A stretch of DNA of 64,000 nucleotides from positions 1-64,000 of the forward strand of contig JADZAP010000021.1 in NCBI GenBank assembly GCA_020852705.1, written 5' to 3'. Shown one piece after another: positions 44,750-53,509 of this stretch (position 1 is the stretch's first letter; the number at the start of each line of letters is the position of its first letter). The DNA is from Ignavibacteria bacterium (GTDB taxonomy: Bacteria; Bacteroidota; Ignavibacteria; Tepidaquicellales; OLB5). Made by a program: the position numbers and the translations under genes. Under the pieces are notes generated by a model. It saw only the letters and a program-made list of their open reading frames with translations, had not been told where the DNA came from and made no database searches.

Positions 44750-45520
44750 ATGAGTTATAAAGGAAGAATATTAATAGGTGTTGTTATTGCGCTGATAGCG
44801 GTTGTTTCATATTTCATGAAAACGGATGAAAATCCGGTTACAGGCGAAAAGCAAAAGGTCAGCTTGACTGTTGATGAAGAGATTCGTTTAGGTATTCAAA
44901 GCGCCCCGGAAATGATAGCAGAGTTTGGCGGTGAATACAGAGACCGGAAACTGCAGGATATGGTAGATAGGGTCGGAAACAAACTTGTTCAATCAACCGA
45001 AGCGGGAAGCTCGCCATATAAATTTGATTTCCACCTTTTAGCTGATGAAAAAACTGTCAATGCTTTTGCTTTACCGGGCGGACAGATATTTATTACTTAT
45101 GCATTATTGAAAAGATTAAAAAGTGAAGATCAGCTTGCGGGCGTTCTTGGTCATGAAATAGGTCATGTTATAAACAGACACAGTGCTGAGCATATTGCGC
45201 AGCAGGAACTAACCGAAGGTCTGGTTCGTGCCACTGATATAGCAACGGGTGATCCCGGTATGCTGCAAAGATTCATTGGCAATATGGTAAATATGAAATA
45301 CAGCCGTGGTGACGAACTTGAATCAGATGAATATGGGGTTAAATATATGTACCAATCGGACTACAACCCGGAAGCTATGATAGAAGTAATGCAGATATTG
45401 AAGGAAGCATCGGGGGGTTCTGGGCAACCGGAATTTATGAGTACGCACCCCAGTCCGGATAACCGAATTGAACGGCTTAAAGATATAATTGCCAAATATA
45501 AAAAAAGTCCTGTAAAATAA
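44750..45520 (+). CDS. M48 family metalloprotease (YcaL/LoiP-type)
   Basis: A 256-residue protease with a single N-terminal membrane anchor or signal (residues 5-22, no lipobox). The zinc motif is HEIGH (H135, E136, H139), with the third-ligand box SRGDELESDEYGV (around E189). NAFALPGGQIFITYALL before the HEIGH motif and the C-terminal STHPSPDNRIERL are typical of periplasmic M48B/C peptidases such as YcaL and LoiP, which degrade misfolded outer-membrane proteins. The body should face the periplasm. It is followed by a META-domain lipoprotein. Confidence 0.9.
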   Translation: MSYKGRILIGVVIALIAVVSYFMKTDENPVTGEKQKVSLTVDEEIRLGIQSAPEMIAEFGGEYRDRKLQDMVDRVGNKLVQSTEAGSSPYKFDFHLLADEKTVNAFALPGGQIFITYALLKRLKSEDQLAGVLGHEIGHVINRHSAEHIAQQELTEGLVRATDIATGDPGMLQRFIGNMVNMKYSRGDELESDEYGVKYMYQSDYNPEAMIEVMQILKEASGGSGQPEFMSTHPSPDNRIERLKDIIAKYKKSPVK

Positions 45521-45572
45521 AAACAATAATTTCCTCAAGAATTATTTTAATGTTAAATAAATTAAATTCCCG

Positions 45573-45989
45573 ATGAAAACCATATTATTTGTAATTATAT
45601 TTTTATCGCTTTATGTTTACGGATGCGGTTCTGCTAATAAGGAATCAATTTCATCAAAAACTTCCATCTCTGGAATTGAGTGGAAGCTGAAATTGCTGAA
45701 CAACAAGAATGTAATACTAAACAGCGGAAAGAAAATTACGCTCCTTTTTAATGCAGATGAAAAAAAATTCAACGGTAAGGCAGTGTGCAATACTTATTTT
45801 GGAAGTTATACTAAGGCAAGTTCTTCGTTGAGCTTCAAAGAAATTGGGTCAACAAAAATGATGTGCGATGATAATAATTTAGAAAACGATTACTTTAACA
45901 TGCTAGAGGGCGTTGATTCTTATACCATAAGTTACGGCACGCTTAGTTTATACAGCAAAGGAACAGTAATTGCTGTTTATAATAAATGA
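45573..45989 (+). CDS. META (HslJ-like) domain lipoprotein
   Basis: A 138-residue lipoprotein with lipobox VYGC (C18). The META fold is shown by SGIEWKLKLLNNKNV, NGKAVCNTYFGSYT and IGSTKMMCDDNNLENDYFNML. E. coli HslJ, of the same domain, is linked to heat-shock and novobiocin resistance. The pair of internal cysteines (CNTYFGSY and MCDD) is conserved in the family. It lies 52 bp after the M48 protease gene, a plausible envelope-stress pair. Confidence 0.8.
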   Translation: MKTILFVIIFLSLYVYGCGSANKESISSKTSISGIEWKLKLLNNKNVILNSGKKITLLFNADEKKFNGKAVCNTYFGSYTKASSSLSFKEIGSTKMMCDDNNLENDYFNMLEGVDSYTISYGTLSLYSKGTVIAVYNK

Positions 45990-46019
45990 ATATTTAATGA
46001 AGCAAGCTGCTGTTTAATG

Positions 46020-46670
46020 CTATGCTATCTTCCCGCAGCTTGGGCAAAGATCGCAAACCACACATTCATTCTGCAGCGGCTTTTTTGCTTTGCATATATT
46101 TCTGCCGTGCTCACCTATAGTGTGTGAAAACATGACCTGCAATTCAGCCGGTATTATTTCTTTTAAATCAGCTTCAATTTTTTCGGGGGTGCTGTTATCT
46201 GTCAGTCCAAGTCTTATAGAAACCCGCATAAGGTGTGTATCTGTCATAATTGCAGGAATGCCAAAACAGTTGCCTAGTACAACGTTAGCGGTTTTTCTTC
46301 CAACCCCAGAAAGATTAACGAGTTCTTCCATAGTATCAGGCACATTGCCGTTATGCTCTGAAATTAAACTTTTACAGCACGCTAGAACGCTCTTAGCTTT
46401 ATTACGGTAAAAGTTTATTGAGCGAAGTTTGGTTTCAAGCTCTTCTTGGCTGAGAGAAAGAAAATCAGAGGGTGTTTTAAATTTTTTATACAGCGGAACC
46501 ATTACCGTGTTAACCCGGTCATCCGTACATTGTGCGGCAAGCATTGTTGAAATTAGAAGCTCAAACGGGTTTTTATATATAAGGCGACAGGAAGCATTGG
46601 GATACACCTCGGAAAGTTTGTTGAAGATTTTAAGCGCACGTGATTTTTTATTGTTAAATGATTCAGCCAT
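46020..46670 (-). CDS. nth: Endonuclease III
   Basis: A 216-residue DNA glycosylase/AP lyase. The helix-hairpin-helix LSGVGRKTANVVLGN gives the catalytic lysine (GRK), and MTDTHLMRVS holds the catalytic aspartate. The Fe-S cluster region is C-x9-C-x2-C-x5-C, where the family norm is C-x6-C-x2-C-x5-C, with one more cysteine inside the last gap. I start at the ATG at 46670 (MAESFNN). An upstream in-frame ATG at 46697 adds nine hydrophobic residues absent from the family. It is convergent with the META gene. Confidence 0.9.
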   Translation of the reverse strand: MAESFNNKKSRALKIFNKLSEVYPNASCRLIYKNPFELLISTMLAAQCTDDRVNTVMVPLYKKFKTPSDFLSLSQEELETKLRSINFYRNKAKSVLACCKSLISEHNGNVPDTMEELVNLSGVGRKTANVVLGNCFGIPAIMTDTHLMRVSIRLGLTDNSTPEKIEADLKEIIPAELQVMFSHTIGEHGRNICKAKKPLQNECVVCDLCPSCGKIA

Positions 46671-46859
46671 TATAATAATACAAAATTTGTTATCCAAAAA
46701 TTAAGTAAAAAGGTAATAAATTTTGAGAACTTCGTAAATGTTGATTTGTTAATATAAGCAAACTGAACAAAATATATTAATAAATACTTAAAGAGTTTAT
46801 AAATAATCTTTGTTTAATTATATTAATACAGCTAAATTGAATTTAATAAATTAAATACT

Positions 46860-47408
46860 ATGAAAGATTATTTAACCGGAGTTATTAAGCAATTTAATTA
46901 TTATAAATCGCTTGGTGAAAAAACTTTTAATCAGCTGCCTGATGAAGCTCTGTTTTGGCAATATAACAAATACTCCAACAGTATTGCGGTTATGGTAAAA
47001 CATCTTTCAGGAAATATGCTTTCAAGGTGGACTGATTTTCTTACAAGCGATGGAGAAAAACCATGGCGTAAACGTGATGAGGAGTTTGAGGATGACATTA
47101 AATCACGAGAAGAATTGCTTAAGCTGTGGAATATCGGATGGGAATGTTTGTTTGATGCGCTGAAATCATTAACAGAAGAGGACTTAAACAGAACAATCTA
47201 TATCCGCAATCAAGAGCATAAAGTTTTTGAAGCAATAAACAGGCAGCTTGCACATTATTCGTATCACATTGGTCAAATTGTGTTTATTGGCAAAATGCTA
47301 TCGGAAAAATGGGAGTCACTTTCAATTCCAATTGGCAAATCAAACAATTATAATGATGAAAAGTTTAATAAACCTAAAAATAATAAACATTACACAGATG
47401 AAAATTAA
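46860..47408 (+). CDS. DinB-like DUF1572 family protein
   Basis: A 182-residue four-helix-bundle protein with the DinB-type metal triad H48 (VKHLSGN), H132 and H136 (AHYSYHIGQ). The sequence WQYNKYSNSIAVMVKHLSGNMLSRWTDF resembles DUF1572. Members are putative metal-dependent hydrolases or thiol transferases of unknown substrate. The C-terminal 20 residues are a polar tail. A MarR regulator follows 69 bp later on the same strand. Confidence 0.82.
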   Translation: MKDYLTGVIKQFNYYKSLGEKTFNQLPDEALFWQYNKYSNSIAVMVKHLSGNMLSRWTDFLTSDGEKPWRKRDEEFEDDIKSREELLKLWNIGWECLFDALKSLTEEDLNRTIYIRNQEHKVFEAINRQLAHYSYHIGQIVFIGKMLSEKWESLSIPIGKSNNYNDEKFNKPKNNKHYTDEN

Positions 47409-47477
47409 ATAGATTTATTATAACTTTCATATATATTGATATATCAATTATTGATTTATCATATTATATTTACCCCA

Positions 47478-47915
47478 ATGAAAACAAGTAATACATCAAT
47501 TAACTATTATTTCATTAGTTTAGAATCTGCACAAAAATCATATAAAAAACATATATGTAAAATATTAATTGAACACAATCTAAATATTACATTAGATCAA
47601 TTTCAGGTATTAGAAATTATTGTTAATAATAAAGATATAAAATATTCTAAAATTGCATCAATTTCCTCTAAAGATATTGCTTCTGTTAATCGTATTATTG
47701 ATTTATTGAATTCTAAAGGATTTATATCCCGACAAACAGACCCTAACAACAGACGAAGAGTAATGCTTGCAATAAGCAATGAAGGTGAAGAAATCCATAA
47801 AGAAGCGGGTGAAATTATTACACAAGCCGGAAAAGAAATTCTAAATTCATTTAAAGAAAAAAAAATTGAAAAACAGATAAAGATATTTAAGAAAATTATT
47901 AAAAAACTTAAATAA
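47478..47915 (+). CDS. MarR family transcriptional regulator
   Basis: A 145-residue winged-helix protein. The recognition helix is in SSKDIASVNRIIDLLNSKGFI, and the wing is RQTDPNNRRRVMLAISNEGEEI, with the D-x-R-R pattern typical of MarR. The longer frame from TTG 47436 adds 14 hydrophobic residues without family support, so I start at ATG 47478. The codons are markedly AT-rich, even for this window. It may control the neighbouring DinB-like gene, but no operator was identified. Confidence 0.85.
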   Translation: MKTSNTSINYYFISLESAQKSYKKHICKILIEHNLNITLDQFQVLEIIVNNKDIKYSKIASISSKDIASVNRIIDLLNSKGFISRQTDPNNRRRVMLAISNEGEEIHKEAGEIITQAGKEILNSFKEKKIEKQIKIFKKIIKKLK

Positions 47916-48032
47916 ACAAGTAATCAAAATGATATTTATACCCACTTGTATTGATATTACACTTTAATTGTTTATTATATTTATTATTTTTACCCTTATT
48001 AAATTTAATTTTAACATATCTAGGGTTAACTA

Positions 48033-48776
48033 ATGCGAGAAGCTTGGGAAAAAGAACTTTATTTACGTGGAGAAAGAGAATCTGATTTTGATACAATTGC
48101 AGAAATTAACAGGCAAGCATTTGGCAGAGATGACGAGGGAAACCTTGTTGCTTCTATACGTAAGACTAAAAGCTATGAATTTGGTTTTTCTCTTGTTGCG
48201 GTAAAAGAAGATGTAATACTTGGTCATGTTTTGTTTTCAAGGGGTTATATTACTCACCGCAACCGGCGTTTTAAGTGTCTGGTACTTGGTCCGGTTGCTG
48301 TGCTGCCCGAACATCAGCGAAAAGGGATAGGCAGAGCGCTGATAGAAGAAGGATTAGAACGGGCAAAAGAAGTTGGTTTTGGTGCAGTTGTAGTGGTGGG
48401 TGACCCGGTTTATTACAGTAAGTTTGGATTTATTTCGGCTTCAACAAAAAAGCTGCGTACAACTATGAAGATAGCAGATGAAAATTTTATGATTAAGGAA
48501 ATTTCGCGTAATGCGCTTAAAGGAATAATAGGAACTGTAATGTTTCCCAGGGAGTTTTTAGCGCTTGCTGAAGCTGAAAAAAAACGCGGCGATTTAAAAA
48601 ATTCAGTCATGGTTTTATCTCCGAAAGAATCACTTCATAGGGATAATGTTGTTGAAAATGCGGGCAATGAGATTACGACTGACGAAAACAGCTCTGACGC
48701 TATTAAAACCGATTCTGATTCCGAACAACAACTAAATATATCCGATAAGCAGGCAGGGGGCAATATTTTAATGTAG
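48033..48776 (+). CDS. GNAT family N-acetyltransferase (YhbS-like)
   Basis: A 247-residue protein. The GNAT core (about 10-165) shows FDTIAEINRQAFG, LGPVAVLPEHQRKGIGRALIEEGLERAKE (acetyl-CoA pyrophosphate loop Q-x-x-G-x-G/A) and VVVVGDPVYYSKFGF, the YhbS pattern. The last 55 residues are a polar, acidic, Asn/Asp/Ser-rich tail without known domain. It is convergent with rsmG. Substrate unknown. Confidence 0.85.
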   Translation: MREAWEKELYLRGERESDFDTIAEINRQAFGRDDEGNLVASIRKTKSYEFGFSLVAVKEDVILGHVLFSRGYITHRNRRFKCLVLGPVAVLPEHQRKGIGRALIEEGLERAKEVGFGAVVVVGDPVYYSKFGFISASTKKLRTTMKIADENFMIKEISRNALKGIIGTVMFPREFLALAEAEKKRGDLKNSVMVLSPKESLHRDNVVENAGNEITTDENSSDAIKTDSDSEQQLNISDKQAGGNILM

Positions 48777-48862
48777 GTTTATTTTTATGTGAATATCATT
48801 CTGCTTAGATATTTTATTATGTTTACAATACTATTCTTATCGTAAACCTTCTATAAAATACC

Positions 48863-49459
48863 TCAAATAAACTCTGCCTTTACCAGTATTCGATCTCCAA
48901 AATTAATTTTTGTAACATTTTTTACAAACGAGAGTTTACGTGTTTTTTGAAGCTCTCCGGCTATATCGCCTCCTTTTAAGGCAATTAGTTTTCCGGCTGG
49001 TTTAATTAATTCTTTTGACCAAGCACAAAGTTCCTGCAGAACTGCAACTGAGCGAGAAACCACAACATCAATACTCCGTTGCGGTAAAATTCCTTTTTTA
49101 ATAATTTCTTCTGTACGGCTGCATATTGTTTTAATATTTGTTAAATCCATCTTTTGGGATATATTGCTAACAACATTTATTTTTTTTTGAATAGAGTCAA
49201 CAAGAATAAAATTAACTTCGGGAAGATGAATAGCGAGTATAATACCCGGCACTCCCCCGCCAGTACCCAGATCCAGTATTTTCATCCCTTGTTTAAACTC
49301 TATAGCCCGTAAAAATATTTTTGAGTCTTCAATAAGGTCATAGATATTTTTCTTCTGGCGTGAAACAAGATTTATTTTTGTGTTCCACTCCATAAGCAGG
49401 TTGTTAAACATCTGCTCTTTTATCAGTATTTGCCAGTTTTTGCTTTGCTCAGGTTTCAT
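48863..49459 (-). CDS. rsmG: 16S rRNA (guanine-N7) methyltransferase RsmG
   Basis: A 198-residue SAM methyltransferase (GidB). The SAM site is ILDLGTGGGVPGIILAIHLPEVNF, with the acidic strand ILVDSIQKK, and SRSVAVLQELCAWS matches the GidB conserved patch. It methylates G527 of 16S rRNA. It is the third gene of the minus-strand run mnmE-mnmG-rsmG beside the origin, the order found in many bacteria. Confidence 0.92.
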   Translation of the reverse strand: MKPEQSKNWQILIKEQMFNNLLMEWNTKINLVSRQKKNIYDLIEDSKIFLRAIEFKQGMKILDLGTGGGVPGIILAIHLPEVNFILVDSIQKKINVVSNISQKMDLTNIKTICSRTEEIIKKGILPQRSIDVVVSRSVAVLQELCAWSKELIKPAGKLIALKGGDIAGELQKTRKLSFVKNVTKINFGDRILVKAEFI

Positions 49460-49604
49460 TAATTAAAACAATCCATTATTCTTGCTTTATTTTTTATACT
49501 TCAGGGTGGCTGTTTATTTAAAAATTAATAGCGTCGCATATCTGATTTAATAAATAAATCATTTGTGTGATGAATTATAAGTTTTGTTGTTTACAAATAT
49601 TAAA

Positions 49605-51509
49605 TTAGCCTTTGATATATATTGATAATATTGATGAATCACTTGGTGACACACCTGCAATTCTTGATGCCTGTCCAATTGATCGCGGGCGGACTTTATT
49701 CAGCTTTTCTCTGCCTTCGGTAGATAACGATTTTATCTTGTTGAAATCAAAGTTCTCTGGTATCTCAACAGATTCCATTTTGTTGAAAGCTTCAACCTGC
49801 TCTGCCTGACGGGTAATGTATCCTTCATAACGGAGCTCAATTTCAACCTCGTCTGCAATTTCAGGTTTTTGCTTTAGTTTGGTAAATAATTCATTATTGT
49901 TAAACGCTGGTATATTTATAAAATCACGTAGTTTGGTTTCGTTTCGTTTAATAAGCTGTGAAAATCGATCAGGCTGCATTATTTCGGATGAACCAGTGGA
50001 AATAAGATATTCATTAACATCTTTTGGTGATGCAAAGTTTGATTTGAAAAATTTCATACTCTGTGTTATGAGTTCTTTTTTTTCTTGAACTTTTGTATAT
50101 ATTTCATCGGGTATCAATCTAAACTTATAGCCGTACTTCATCAGACGCCTATCTGCATTATCCTGTCTTAGTATAAGTCTATATTCGGCACATGATGTGA
50201 ATATTCTGTATGGCTCCTCAGGGATTTTATTAATCAGATCATCTATCAAAACACCAATATATGCTTCGCTGCGTTTAAGTATAAATGGGTCTTCACCTTT
50301 TATTTTTAGCGCAGCGTTTATACCGGCAATCAAACCCTGTGCTGCAGCTTCTTCATATCCCGAGGTTCCGTTAATCTGACCGGCAACATATAATCCGGGA
50401 ATAAGTTTAGTTTCAAGCGTTAGGTTGGTTTGCCACGTCGGAAGGAAATCATATTCAACAGCATATCCTGCACGCAGCATTTTAACGTTTTCAAGTCCCG
50501 GTATTGTTTTGATAGCTTGGTATTGAATATCTTCTGGGAGGCTTGATGAAAAACCATTCATATAAACTAAATTAGAATTAATTCCTTCCGGCTCAAGAAA
50601 AATCTGGTGGCGCGGCTTATCAGTAAAGCGAAAAATTTTATCTTCTATTGATGGACAGTATCTAGGTCCCGCTCCGGTAATCCTTCCTGAAAACATAGGT
50701 GAATCATCAAAACCTGTACGGAGAATATTATGTGTATCTTGATTAGTATAAGTTAAATAACAAGATACTTGGGGTAGTTTGGGAAAAGAGCCATTTGAAA
50801 ATACCGAAAACGACAGAGGATATTTATCTCCGGGCTGTTCTTGACACACCGAAAAATTTATCGTATCTAATTGTAATCTAGGAGGAGTTCCTGTTTTAAG
50901 TCTCGCCGTCTTAAATCCTTGTTTTAATAAATAATTACTTAATCCTTTCGCAGATTTCTCTCCAAATCTGCCTCCCTCGTTCTGTGTTTTTCCAACATGC
51001 ATTATTGCATTTAGAAAAGTGCCGCTAGTTATAATTACTGCCTTGCAAGAAATAATATATCCCGACGAAGATATAACTCCAGAAATACACCCCTTTTCAT
51101 TCCTGATCAATTCATCAACGGTACCTTGAATGAGTGAAATATTTTCAGAGTTTTGAATGTATTCTTTTGCAATTTTAGAGTATAGTTCTCTATCGTTTTG
51201 GCTTCGAGGTGACCAAATTGCAGGACCTTTTGACTTGTTGAGCATTCTAAATTGGATTCCCGAATCATCTGCAATCCTTCCCATAACTCCGCCTAAAGCA
51301 TCAATTTCTTTTACTAAATGACCTTTTGCTGTACCTCCTATTGCAGGATTACAGGACATCCTTCCGATGGCATCAAGGTCCATTGTGATTATCCCAACAG
51401 TGCATCCCATTCGGCTGGAACACCATGCCGCTTCAATACCGGCATGCCCGGCTCCAATTACAATTATATCGAAATATTTATCGTTTAATTTCAATTTAAA
51501 AACATACAA
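49605..51509 (-). CDS. mnmG: tRNA uridine-5-carboxymethylaminomethyl(34) synthesis enzyme MnmG (GidA)
   Basis: A 634-residue FAD enzyme. The dinucleotide fold is [10 protein letters not shown] (G19, G21, G24). Family markers are [49 protein letters not shown] and [15 protein letters not shown], and the C-terminus is helical ([13 protein letters not shown]). It forms a complex with MnmE to modify wobble U34 of tRNAs. It starts at ATG 51509, with a short N-terminal extension ([11 protein letters not shown]). A parS site lies between it and mnmE. Confidence 0.95.
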   Translation of the reverse strand: MYVFKLKLNDKYFDIIVIGAGHAGIEAAWCSSRMGCTVGIITMDLDAIGRMSCNPAIGGTAKGHLVKEIDALGGVMGRIADDSGIQFRMLNKSKGPAIWSPRSQNDRELYSKIAKEYIQNSENISLIQGTVDELIRNEKGCISGVISSSGYIISCKAVIITSGTFLNAIMHVGKTQNEGGRFGEKSAKGLSNYLLKQGFKTARLKTGTPPRLQLDTINFSVCQEQPGDKYPLSFSVFSNGSFPKLPQVSCYLTYTNQDTHNILRTGFDDSPMFSGRITGAGPRYCPSIEDKIFRFTDKPRHQIFLEPEGINSNLVYMNGFSSSLPEDIQYQAIKTIPGLENVKMLRAGYAVEYDFLPTWQTNLTLETKLIPGLYVAGQINGTSGYEEAAAQGLIAGINAALKIKGEDPFILKRSEAYIGVLIDDLINKIPEEPYRIFTSCAEYRLILRQDNADRRLMKYGYKFRLIPDEIYTKVQEKKELITQSMKFFKSNFASPKDVNEYLISTGSSEIMQPDRFSQLIKRNETKLRDFINIPAFNNNELFTKLKQKPEIADEVEIELRYEGYITRQAEQVEAFNKMESVEIPENFDFNKIKSLSTEGREKLNKVRPRSIGQASRIAGVSPSDSSILSIYIKG

Positions 51510-51539
51510 TAATTAAAAAATTTTAGAAATAATGCCTAG

Positions 51540-51555
51540 TGTTTCACGTGAAACA
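51540..51555. other. parS centromere site
   Basis: TGTTTCACGTGAAACA, a perfect 16-bp palindrome identical to the broadly conserved ParB-binding site consensus TGTTnCACGTGAAACA. It lies in the 81-bp gap between mnmG and mnmE, about 2 kb from dnaA, where parS sites usually cluster near the origin. parA and parB are not in this window. Confidence 0.93.
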
Positions 51556-51590
51556 AAACCCGTTAAACATGGCAAAGGTATCGTTTGGCA

Positions 51591-52958
51591 TTATTTGCCT
51601 ATGCAGAATTTAGAGAATATATTGTTTAAGATTTCAACATTTACTGTTTTGCCAATTATTTCAGCAATTGCATCCATTGCCTCTCTAATCTCAAATGAAA
51701 TCAATTCGTTACCTCCTCCGTTAATCAGCTGGTTTTTTGCATTTACAAGAAATCCACAACTTTTTAACAAACAGTCCCTATGCCTTTGATTAGTTATAAT
51801 TACGTCGCTTTGGTTATATTTTTGAATTAAATTCTTAGCCCTTAGGATGATTTCAACTTCCAAATTATTCATATTTTCGCCTGTTTTAGCTGAAACGCAG
51901 AATCCTGTATGTTTTTTATCTAGATGAAGATCGGATTTATTTAAAACGTGAATTGTTTTATCTTCGGTCTGCGAAATGAAGTTATCGTTATTGACCCCAT
52001 GTCCCAATTCTTTTACTTCCAGTATTAAATCAGCTTCTTCAATCTTCATTTTTGATCGCAGAACGCCTTCTTTTTCAATTTCATCTGTTGTTTCGCGAAT
52101 TCCGGCAGTATCCACCAGGTTGAACTGTATCCCTCCCATTACAAGTGGTTCTATTAGATAGTCCCTGGTTGTGCCCGGAATATTGCTAACAATTGCTCTA
52201 TTTTCGTTTAAAAAGTAGTTAAAAATACTTGATTTCCCAACGTTTGGTTCGCCAATAATTGCTATATTTATGCCATTTTTGATGATTTTACCGCTTTCGT
52301 AACTCTGAGTAATCGATTTGAAGCTGTCAATAAGATTTTCAATTTTTTCGAGTAATTCTTCTCTTTCAACCAGATCAATACCCTCTTCTGAAAAATCCAA
52401 CTCCAGCTCAAGTAAAGAGCAGCAATTAATAAGATCTTCGCGTAATTCTTTAATCCTTTTTGAAAATTTCCCTGTTAGCTGAGAAAGCGCTAACTCATTA
52501 GCTTGTTCTGTTTTTGCTTTGATAAGATCGCTGACTGCTTCTGCCTGAGCTAAATCTATTTTTCCGTTTAAGTATGCTCGTTTCGAAAACTCCCCTGGTT
52601 CTGCATGTCTAGCGCCGAGACTTATAAGAATTTCGCTGACTTTTCGATATATAAAACTCCCCCCATGTGTTGAAATTTCAGCAACATCTTCTCCTGTATA
52701 TGAATTAGGAGATTTAAAGAAAGTCACAACTACTTCGTCAATAAAATTTCCGTTATAAAATAAGTAACCATGGTGAGCGGTATGGGAGTTAAAACTATCT
52801 GAATTCAGGGAGCTAAATTGTTTATAACTACTTGATAAACAGTTGTTTAAGATTGATGCTGTGTCGTTTCCGGATATCCGTATTACGGAAATTCCTGACT
52901 CACCTATTAAGGTTGACGGAGCAAATATGGTACTTTTACTAAAATTCATAGAGCGCAA
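51591..52958 (-). CDS. mnmE: tRNA uridine-5-carboxymethylaminomethyl(34) synthesis GTPase MnmE
   Basis: A 455-residue GTPase. The N-terminal tetrahydrofolate-binding domain (1-118) has IFAPSTLIGESGISVIRISG and SPNSYTGEDVAEISTHGG. The helical domain carries an inserted G domain: G1 GEPNVGKSS (236-244), NIPGTTRD (G2), DTAGIRET (G3) and NKSD (G4). The C-terminal CIGK gives the conserved catalytic C452. It is the first gene of the mnmE-mnmG-rsmG run and is divergent from dnaA across the putative origin. Confidence 0.95.
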   Translation of the reverse strand: MRSMNFSKSTIFAPSTLIGESGISVIRISGNDTASILNNCLSSSYKQFSSLNSDSFNSHTAHHGYLFYNGNFIDEVVVTFFKSPNSYTGEDVAEISTHGGSFIYRKVSEILISLGARHAEPGEFSKRAYLNGKIDLAQAEAVSDLIKAKTEQANELALSQLTGKFSKRIKELREDLINCCSLLELELDFSEEGIDLVEREELLEKIENLIDSFKSITQSYESGKIIKNGINIAIIGEPNVGKSSIFNYFLNENRAIVSNIPGTTRDYLIEPLVMGGIQFNLVDTAGIRETTDEIEKEGVLRSKMKIEEADLILEVKELGHGVNNDNFISQTEDKTIHVLNKSDLHLDKKHTGFCVSAKTGENMNNLEVEIILRAKNLIQKYNQSDVIITNQRHRDCLLKSCGFLVNAKNQLINGGGNELISFEIREAMDAIAEIIGKTVNVEILNNIFSKFCIGK

Positions 52959-53509
52959 AGATAGCTAATAATGACATGCAAAAAAATGAATAAGCCAAAG
53001 ACAATCTAGAGAAATATAGGGTGAAGAAAATAGTTTTATTATTCATTTTTAATAACTCTCTTCCTTAACTAATTTTAGAAACTGAATTGTTAATAAACAT
53101 TAACGTATAAAACATTTTATTATACCAAAATGGGTGTATTTAAAATAAAAACATTGACAAAACTGGATTTTTTAATTATTATGCGAAGCGAGCCTGAGGT
53201 TTTTAATGTTAATAAGTTGTGAATATACGTTCACATCCTGTTAAGCATTGTTTACATCAACTCCTCCGCTAATTTTCAGATTAGAAACGTTATTAACATT
53301 TTTATGTTAACAACCTATGAAATTCGTAATTAATTGTTTAATTATCAAAGATTTAAGTTTTTATTTTATTGTTAATTACTTTTTGATTTTTTTATTTTTT
53401 ATATAATTAAAGCATTATATTTAACCCAAATATTAATCAACAAAAGTTTACTTATTTAAAATAAGAACTTATCAAATTAAAAAATAATTTTTAACAGCAG
53501 AAAATTAAA
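52959..53509. other. oriC: Candidate replication-origin region upstream of dnaA
   Basis: A 551-bp AT-rich gap where mnmE and dnaA diverge. It holds an inverted pair TGTGAA-TATACG-TTCACA at 53218-53235 (each arm a partial match to the DnaA box), a hairpin TTAACAT-TTTT-ATGTTAA at 53293-53310, and a very AT-rich block at about 53330-53500 that could unwind. No box matches TTATCCACA exactly. Position, parS and neighbours support origin location; the exact oriC is not proved and may lie after dnaA instead. Confidence 0.5.
53154..53182 (+). promoter_or_regulatory. Sigma-70-like promoter for dnaA
   Basis: TTGACA (53154-53159) and TATTAT (53177-53182) are 17 bp apart, a near-consensus sigma-70 promoter. 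It differs from the TTG-TAnnTTTG type seen elsewhere here. The leader to dnaA would be about 320 nt and would contain the inverted repeats of the origin region. Confidence 0.45.

Noticed and set aside
46671-46697. Longer start for endonuclease III
   Set aside because: It adds nine hydrophobic residues (DNKFCIII) not expected in the family; the internal ATG gives normal length.
47436-47477. Upstream TTG start for the MarR regulator
   Set aside because: It would add a hydrophobic 14-residue leader not typical of MarR; the ATG at 47478 fits.
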